Positions 57,301-64,000 of a DNA stretch of 64,000 nt are shown one piece after another; position 1 is the stretch's first letter, and the number at the start of each line of letters is the position of its first letter. Made by a program: the position numbers and the translations under genes. Under the pieces are notes generated by a model. The model saw only the letters and a program-made list of their open reading frames with translations. It had not been told where the DNA came from and ran no database searches. The DNA comes from Chamaecyparis obtusa. Its lineage: Eukaryota > Streptophyta > Pinopsida > Cupressales > Cupressaceae. The stretch covers positions 1 to 64,000 of the forward strand of contig BSBK01014798.1 of NCBI GenBank assembly GCA_027943335.1. The letters run 5' to 3'.

Positions 57301-58354
57301 CTATGATGACAATCATCTCCATGGTGAAAGATCCATTTGGTGGAGCCTGCAGCTAGGTGGTAAACCTTTAGCCCTCTCCCAAGGATGCTCTACCAAGCAA
57401 TGGGCCACCTGGGGGATCAAGCAATTTATGGATATCTTTGAAAATGACAGACTCATTCTGTGGGATGAGCTGAAGAATAAGTATAACATTCTTGCTTCTC
57501 ATAAAAAGACCTATAACATGATTCTTAGAGCCAGTAAGGACATTCCCTCCCGCTGCCACGTTGATTCCAGTAGCTACTTGAACATTAAGTGGCCGGATGG
57601 TACCATTATTACCAAACTTAAAGCCAAAAATATTTATGCTGTTATTGACTATAATGAATCCATTATCAGCCATGTTAACAAGATTTGGTATACTAATCTG
57701 GATGTCTCCTCCTAGAAGAAATTATTTGATAAACTTTGGAAAAGCTCTATTGATCCTAAAATTAAGTGTTTTAAATGGCTCTTAATTCTGGATAAACTTC
57801 CTATTAGGAAGGATTTTTCTGATATCACTTACTGCAACATTTGTAGGACCCCAGAAATGGGGAGGCATATTTTCTTTGACTACATCTTTGCTAAAGAGGT
57901 TTGGAATATGTTTGGTATCTCTATCCCTAGCAATTATAACATTTTTGAAATTATTACTGGTTTTATTGATGATGCTAAAAAGGACATTAATCTATTTTGG
58001 AATATTCTCTCTTCTAACATTTTATGACAAATTTGGAAATGCAAGAATGAGGAAAGCTTTCAAAATATTCCCAGGGTTCTTACTGAGTCTTTTCAAAGTC
58101 TCACGCATTTTAAAATTTTCTCACAAGTTCACATTACCATGAAAGTTGATAAAGATAAATTCAAAAGGCTTCTCAGAACTAGATATGCTACGTTCTTTGC
58201 CACTGAGGTGAAGGATGGGCACTTTTGGAGGCGTCATATGGACAATCTCAAACTCTTTGATCAAACTGTCAAGCAGCTTAACAAGGAAGTTAAGAGGAAC
58301 AACAAAGATACTACAGGGAATATGATCCTCATGCTCAATCAAATTCAGGATTAG
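54396..58354 (+). pseudogene. LINE ORF2: endonuclease and reverse transcriptase (broken)
   Basis: Starts MNCVSWNIRGLECPNRK. Endonuclease residues kept: N in SWNIRGL, E in LQEIKT, YATND, GGDFNM, RLDHFY and SDHHPISI. The frame shifts once near 55036, then continues in one frame to 58354. RT: LIPKDGD, LLNVSYKIFAKIL, motif A LLDFEKAYNRVEW, CSIRQGCPLAPALF, motif C FSDDTAIF. A zf-RVT-like region follows near 57750-57900 (CNIC, then HIFFDY where the family has Cys). Stops include 54768, 54798, 54969, 55303, 56630, 57713 and 58024. No RNase H domain is seen before the end. Confidence 0.9.
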
Positions 58355-58576
58355 AAGAACATTGTGTGGATGGGCACTATGGGGTGGACTGCATGGGTGG
58401 ACACTCATGATGACCTACTGCATTAGTCTGTGGTTCCTCTGGTTCTTTTTTGTGGTTATGGTGTCGTTTTATTACTTCTCGTGGTTGCTCTAGTGCTGAG
58501 GCTTTACCTCTTGTAAATCTTTTTTGATACTTTGTGGCTCTTTTTGTATCTTGAAATCCTTATATTTAATACAAAA

Positions 58577-58591
58577 AAAAATTCTATTCTT
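58577..58591. repeat. Right target-site duplication of the LINE in unit B
   Basis: Exact repeat of 52580-52594. After it the sequence resumes TCTTCTTTTTCATATAAAA as in unit A at about 47411. Confidence 0.92.
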
Positions 58592-59234
58592 CTTCTTTTT
58601 CATATAAAATATTTAAAATTCTAAAATTAAAATAAATTCTATTCTATTCAATAGAACTAAAATCTAGATTTCAATAGAATCTATCTATATTTTTCTAGAT
58701 ATTTTATAAACATTTTTATTTTGGTTTCTTTTTTGCATGCAAATCATTCCAAATTTTATAATTAAACTAAAATTTATTTCTCACTTTTTAATATTGTTTA
58801 TATAAAAAAGATAGATTGGAATAGAATATTTCTATATTTTTGTAGATATTTTATAAACATTCAGCAAATCATTCCAAATAATTTCATAGTTTAAAATAAT
58901 TTCTAGTTATCAATTAATTTTAGAAAGAAATTAAAACTAAGATTTAGATAGAAATTAAAGATTTCTATAATTTTTTAAATACATAAACAAAAAATCTATT
59001 CTCTAAACACAACTTTTCAACCAATTATAGAAATGTTGTCATTTATTATGCCTATTATATATTATCTATCTATTGAAAAAACTTTCCATCGAAATATCAA
59101 TATTTCTTTAAATACCTACCATAATTAAATTAAACTTAAGACATTAAATATATATATTTTAAATAGTTTAAAATATTTTCAAATTTATGAATGAAAACAG
59201 AAAGCGGTAATAACATTTTAAACTCATAAAGTCA

Positions 59235-60470
59235 CTACCGCATCAAAAACCACACTTCCCATTTTATTTGGCTAATATCTATACAGTATTTTCGAAGCCC
59301 CCATTCATGCCCAGGGTGAGGAATGTTGGAAAAGGTTGTGATATGCAGCTTCAAATTTGCCCATTACACTTATTGAAAATTTCTTAAACCTGTTCAATCA
59401 AATTGACTTTGTGCAGGTCCAGCCTCCATATTGTGCAATTCAGAAATCATGGCATGTGATCATATATCATTCGCTGGTTTTGTCAAAGCAGTCCATGTAC
59501 ATTTTGAAAAGACACCGCTCCATATTCCCTGCTCCATTCTGAGCGTACCCTCTGGCGATCATCGCAGGACATGGGATCACATTTCATGAGAAATTTGTGT
59601 CTTACAAATGACATTCCTTTCGTTTATGTCTTCGCGTACCTGACGAAACAAGTCCAAGCTTGCTCTATCTGCACATGCAGACAGGAAAGATGTTGGCTGA
59701 GGCTATGGAATTTGGTTTCTCACTTGCCAATCGTAATTTCTTTGAAATATTTTAAGCCTCTTTTCAGAGCACTTGCTTGATAATTAAAAAAGATCAATGA
59801 ATAAACACAATTCCTACCAAAATGCTTTGTATGAAATAATTTAAAAAGATGAATGCAAAGATGTCATATTAGATCAGACAAACGCAAAAATGTCATATTA
59901 GCAGATCAGTTTGATTTTTATCTGCGGAATGAGTGTCCTGTATTAGAAGGGAATCCAAAAAAGTAGATGCTTAAATGATGGCTTTGGCTACTTCAAACAA
60001 TGTAATGGCTTTTAGAAAAAGACCAGAAACAACTACTTCTCCTGTGCACTCCTCTGCTTTCTCCATCTTTCAGCGAGAGGATCGAGTTTGTCAGATGGAA
60101 GCAACATAATATTAAAGGCGTAGTGGTATGTCTGCCGAGTCGTTTCCACTACCCTGCGTTTTCCACCTATTACCGTTTTCACATCTTACAAAATAAAACG
60201 CAATAACGTGTCATTTGTCTGTGGGAATGAGGTGTGGGGTTATTATAATTTTTGGCTTTTCTTTGCACCAATAGCAATTTTCTTTTCAAAAATTAAATTT
60301 GTTTTTTAATTTGAAAAAATAATAACGGGAGATGAAAAGACTGTCCGTGTCTTTATTGCAAATTTGAGTTATTGACAGGTGGAATGGAATGCAAATCATT
60401 TTTTTTACACCGTTACATTCACTGACCTCTTATAGCTGTGGGTCTACTACCATTGTAAGGTTACGCCTCT
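59235..60470. other. Conserved less AT-rich block of the tandem unit (copy B)
   Basis: Counterpart of 48050-49300. It keeps the 69-codon frame (59571-59780) and the 43-codon frame (59978-60109), with substitutions spread evenly over coding and non-coding positions as far as I can judge by eye. No domain is recognised. The block ends at the palindrome GTTACGCC/GGCGTAAC before unit C. Confidence 0.5.
59978..60109 (+). CDS. Small ORF (43 codons), unit B copy, unknown
   Basis: Starts MALATSNNVMAFRKRPE and ends REDRVCQMEAT. It has the same length as 48802-48933, with about seven residue differences. Function unknown; coding status unproven. Confidence 0.25.
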   Translation: MALATSNNVMAFRKRPETTTSPVHSSAFSIFQREDRVCQMEAT

Positions 60471-60480
60471 TGGCGTAACT

Positions 60481-63400
60481 AACTAATATATACTCTATAT
60501 TTAAAATACGCCAAGATGCATCGAGACAATAAAAATTAAAGTTTAAAAAATTAAATGCTCGATGCATCTCAGCGTATTTTAAATATAGAGTATATATTAG
60601 CTAGTAGCAGCCGCAACACATGTAAAACATCGAATAGATTAGTCTAATTAGGGTGACAATTAGGGTTTGTATTCAAAGTTAACATTTATATAATGGTTAG
60701 GGTTAGCATTAGGGTTAGGGTTTTGTTTGCATTTTTTTATTATGATTAGGTTAGGGTTTAGTGTTAAGGTTGGGTTTATGGTCATGGTTAGGGTTTAATA
60801 TCAGTGTGAGAATTATGTTAGGGTTAGGCGTAGAATTAGGATTAGGATTAGGATTAGGTTTTAGTGCTAAGATTTAGTGTTATATGTTGACTATGTTAAT
60901 ACAATAAGATTAGACATAATATATGTTGGGTATGTTAATAACACTAATTCATACTCTATGGTAAGGGTTTTAGAGTTCAAGTGACGGTTTACATCATGGT
61001 TAGGGTTAGGGCTAAGGTTTGGGTTATGGATACAATGGGGATTAGGATTAGGGTTTAGGGTTGAGGTTATCATTTACATCATGGTTAAGGTTTAGGTTAG
61101 TTGTATAGTTAGGTTAGCATTTAGGATTAGGGTTTAGATTTTATAGCTACAGTTATGATTATGGCTTAGCATTTACAATTAGGGTTTAGCATTTACAATT
61201 AGGGCTTTGCATTTAAGATTGTGGTCTTGCTTAGGATTTAGGATTTAGTGTTATGCATTTAGGATTAGGGTTTAGTAATAAGATTAGGATTAGGGTTAAG
61301 TATTTACGAATAGAGTTTAACATTTAGGATGTAGGGTTATGGTTAGGATTAGGGTTTATCATTAAATATTAGGATTTATCATTTATATTAGGGTTTATCA
61401 TTTATGATAGGTTTTAGCATTTAGGATTATGGTTTAGGATTATTCTTTAACAATTAGGATTACAATTAGTGTTTAGTATCTAGGAATATGGGTTAGCATT
61501 AAGGATTAGGATTTAACATTTATTATTAGGGCTAGGGTTTAGGATTATGGTCAATATTGTAGTAATGAGTAGAATTTATATCATGGTTATGATTAGAGTT
61601 AGGGTTAGGGTTAGGGTTATAATTATGGTTAAATAGTTAATCCTAAATGTTACTCTAAATCCTAAGTCTAATACTTGAACCCTAGCCCTAACCATAATAA
61701 TAACCATGATGTAAAGTAACCCAAATCCTAACCATAACCCTAAATCCTAATCCTTAATACTAACCCATATTCTTAAATACTAAACCCTAATGCTTATTGT
61801 TAAAAACTAATCCTAAGTGGTAAACTCTAATCTTAAACGATCATCCCTAAATCCTAAATCTTAACCTAAATAATAATCCCAAATGTTAAACCTTATGATC
61901 CTAAATTATGTTAAACCCTAATATTAAATAATAAATCCTTATCCTAAATGCACAACCCTAAATCCTAATTCCTTACTTAAACCACAATCTTAAATAATAA
62001 ACCCTAATTGTAAATTCTAAGCTATAATACTAATTATAACTATAAATGATAAACCCTAATCCTAAATGCTAGCCCTAATACAAATCCTAACCCTAACCAT
62101 AACACTAATAATGATGTAAATGCATATCCTAACCCTAACCATAATCATAATCCTTAATCCTAAATTCTAAACCTTGATCCTAAATGCTAAACCTTAATTG
62201 ATAAACAATAATTCAAAATGTTAAACTTAAATCAAGGTTTAACATTTAAGATTAGGGTTTAGCATTTAGGACTAGGATTAGAGTTTAGCATCTAGGATGA
62301 GGGTTTAGTATTTACAATTATGGTTAGGATTATGGTTTAGCATTTACAATAGGGTTTAGTATATATAATTAGAGTTTAATATTTATAATTTAGATTTAGG
62401 GTTTAGTATTTTAGATTTCTCTTTAACATTTAGTATTATTGTTTAGTATTTAGAATAAGGGTTTAGCATTTAGGATTAAGGGTTATGATCAGGATTAGGG
62501 TTAGGGTATGTGTAAATATATAATTATTGGTGTTATGCTTAGGGTTAGGGTTTGTATTAGGGCTAGAATTTAAAATTAGATTTTAGCATTTAGGATTAGG
62601 GTTTAGATTTTATAGTTCCAGTTAGGATTATGGCTTAGCATTTAGGGTTTAGCATTTACAATTAGGGATTTTCATTTAAGATTATGGTCTTGGATAGGAT
62701 TTAGGATTTAGGGTTATGCATTTAGGATTAGGGTTTAGTAATAAGATTAGGATTGGGGTTAAGCATTTACGAATAGGGTTTAACATTTAGGATTTAGGAT
62801 TAGGGTTTATCATTTAATATTAGGGTTTATCATTTATGATTAGAGTTTAGCATTTAGGATTTGGTTTAGGACCAGTCTTTAACAATTAGGATTACAATTA
62901 GTGTTAATTATTTAGGAATATGGGTTAGCATTAAGGATTAGGATTTATGATTATGATTATTGTTAATCTAGTAACTTCTAGATTCATATAGCCTATTATT
63001 ATATAACTTTTTTTTATGCCCCTTTCTCTCTTTATTTACAATATGAATCTTATTTTTATTTAAAAATGTCCAATACTTTTATATTAAATATATCATTAAT
63101 TTTATTTAATTAGATATTAGGAGAGACTCACATATTTTAATTGGAGAGAGTATGATTTTAGTTGTGAAATTAAAGAAATATAAATTAATCTACATATATA
63201 TAAGTAACATTTCTATTATATTTTCCATTTTGGAAGAAAATCAATTCATTCTAAACATAAGATAATTTTATTTTTTAAATGAATCAACAATTATTTTTTG
63301 AAAAATCTAAATATGTATAGAATCTTTATAAAATTTTTGTAGATATATAAATCTTTCTAATGTTTTTTAAATTTATAAGCAATAATTGAGATAGAAATTT

Positions 63401-64000
63401 ATTTTTTTGTTAAATTTCTAAATGAATATTTTAGAATAAATTTTAAAAGTAAAATCCAAAAAGAAATAGAATATACAAACAAAAATTCTATTAGATTCTT
63501 CTTTTTCATATAAAATAGTTCAAATTCTAAAATTAAAATAAATTCTATTCTATTCAATAGAACTAAAATCTAGATTTCAATAGAATCTTTCTATATTTTC
63601 CTAGATATTTTATAAACATTTTTATTTTGGTTTCTTTTTTTGTAAGAAAATCATTCAAAATTTTATAATTTATCTAAAATTTATTTCCCACTTTTTTAAT
63701 ATTGTTTATATAAAAAGATAGATTTGAATAGAATATTTCTATATTTTTTTAGACATTTATAAACATTCTCCAAATCATTCCAAATAATTTCATAGTTTAA
63801 AATAATTTATAGTTATCAATTAATTTTAGAAAAAAATTAAAACTAAGATTTAGATAGAAATTAAAGATTTCTAATCTATTCTATAAACACAACTTTTCAA
63901 TCAATTATAGAAATGTTGCCTTTTTATTATGCCTATTATATATTATCTATCTATTGAAAAAACTTTCCATCAAAATATCAATATTTCTTTAAATATCTAC
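60481..64000. repeat. Tandem unit C (runs off the window edge)
   Basis: A shortened hairpin (60482-60607, lacking part of the loop) is followed by telomere-like repeats (60655-62965) and the AT-rich region (62966 onward), all aligned by eye with units A and B. The conserved block would lie beyond the edge. The site matching the unit B LINE insertion is empty. Confidence 0.85.
60655..62965. repeat. Degenerate telomere-like repeats with two strand switches (unit C)
   Basis: G-rich plus strand to about 61640, C-rich to about 62215, then G-rich, as in units A and B. The hairpin at the second switch (62218-62252) keeps the 11-bp stem AAATGTTAAAC / GTTTAACATTT. Confidence 0.9.

Larger units (their letters stand above)
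52595..58576 (+). mobile_element. L1-type LINE (5982 bp) inserted in tandem unit B
   Basis: Plus-strand non-LTR element with a 15-bp target duplication, short A-rich 3' tail (TTTAATACAAAAAAAA) and the order ORF1, ORF2. Units A and C have the empty site, so the limits are exact to within the shared A residues. It lacks an RNase H domain, unlike the LINE at 31429-43903, and belongs to a different family. Nearly all lesions are single-base stops; only one clear frameshift is seen, near 55036. Confidence 0.95.
49484..60480. repeat. Tandem unit B, interrupted by a LINE
   Basis: Hairpin (49484-49638), telomere-like region (49698-52040), AT-rich region (52040-52594 and 58577-59235) and conserved block (59235-60470) repeat the order of unit A. 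Without the 5982-bp LINE and one target-site copy the unit is about 5.0 kb. Line-by-line similarity to units A and C is high, with scattered substitutions and small indels. Confidence 0.85.

Noticed and set aside
44680..62965. A true chromosome end (telomere)
   Set aside because: The repeats are degenerate, internal, strand-switching and interrupted by a LINE and non-telomeric blocks; no clean TTTAGGG array reaches the window edge.

Overview
The window looks like plant nuclear DNA: one intron-containing receptor-kinase gene in about 64 kb of AT-rich, transposon-derived sequence. Old, nested and heavily mutated L1-type LINEs, Ty1/copia and Ty3/gypsy remnants, and long stretches of plant telomere-like (TTTAGGG-type) repeats suggest a large, slowly turning-over genome such as a gymnosperm. 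That lineage is an inference; nothing here proves it.

Layout. 1-4650: an L1-like LINE on the minus strand (its 3' end lies off the left edge), itself interrupted by a 997-bp inverted-repeat DNA element (2616-3612). 5430-9016: an apparently intact seven-exon cysteine-rich receptor-like kinase (CRK) gene, the only host gene I can support, with a poly(A) signal at 9111. 9120-15480: gene-free AT-rich DNA with an unidentified decayed coding-like stretch (about 10400-12050, minus). 15480-28430: Ty3/gypsy gag remnants and a long LTR/leader-like block, split by a Ty1/copia element (19962-27291, minus) with two LTRs, primer site, polypurine tract and perfect 5-bp target duplication. 28430-31428: AT-rich DNA and a (CT)n(TA)n microsatellite.

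31429-43903: an unusually long (about 12.5 kb) L1-type LINE on the plus strand, bounded by a 28-bp direct repeat. It has an ORF1 with an odd domain order, an endonuclease-RT-RNase H ORF2, then a 4.7-kb 3' region that holds a further decayed 228-codon reading frame and ends in several stem-loops and an (AT)n tail.

44462-64000 (running off the edge): at least three tandem copies of a roughly 4.9-kb unit. Each copy has an about 125-157-bp hairpin, 2.2-2.4 kb of degenerate telomere-like repeats that switch strand twice (G-rich, C-rich, G-rich), an AT-rich segment and, in the two complete copies, a less AT-rich conserved block with a small ORF. The middle copy carries a 5.98-kb LINE (52595-58576) with a 15-bp target duplication; the matching sites in the other two copies are empty, so the LINE arrived after the tandem duplication.

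All three LINEs join ORF1 to ORF2 by the same ATGA stop/start overlap. The transposon reading frames contain stops or frameshifts and appear dead; the CRK gene has no visible defect. The most novel candidates are the long LINE with its accessory ORF and structured 3' end, and the strand-switching telomere-like tandem array.
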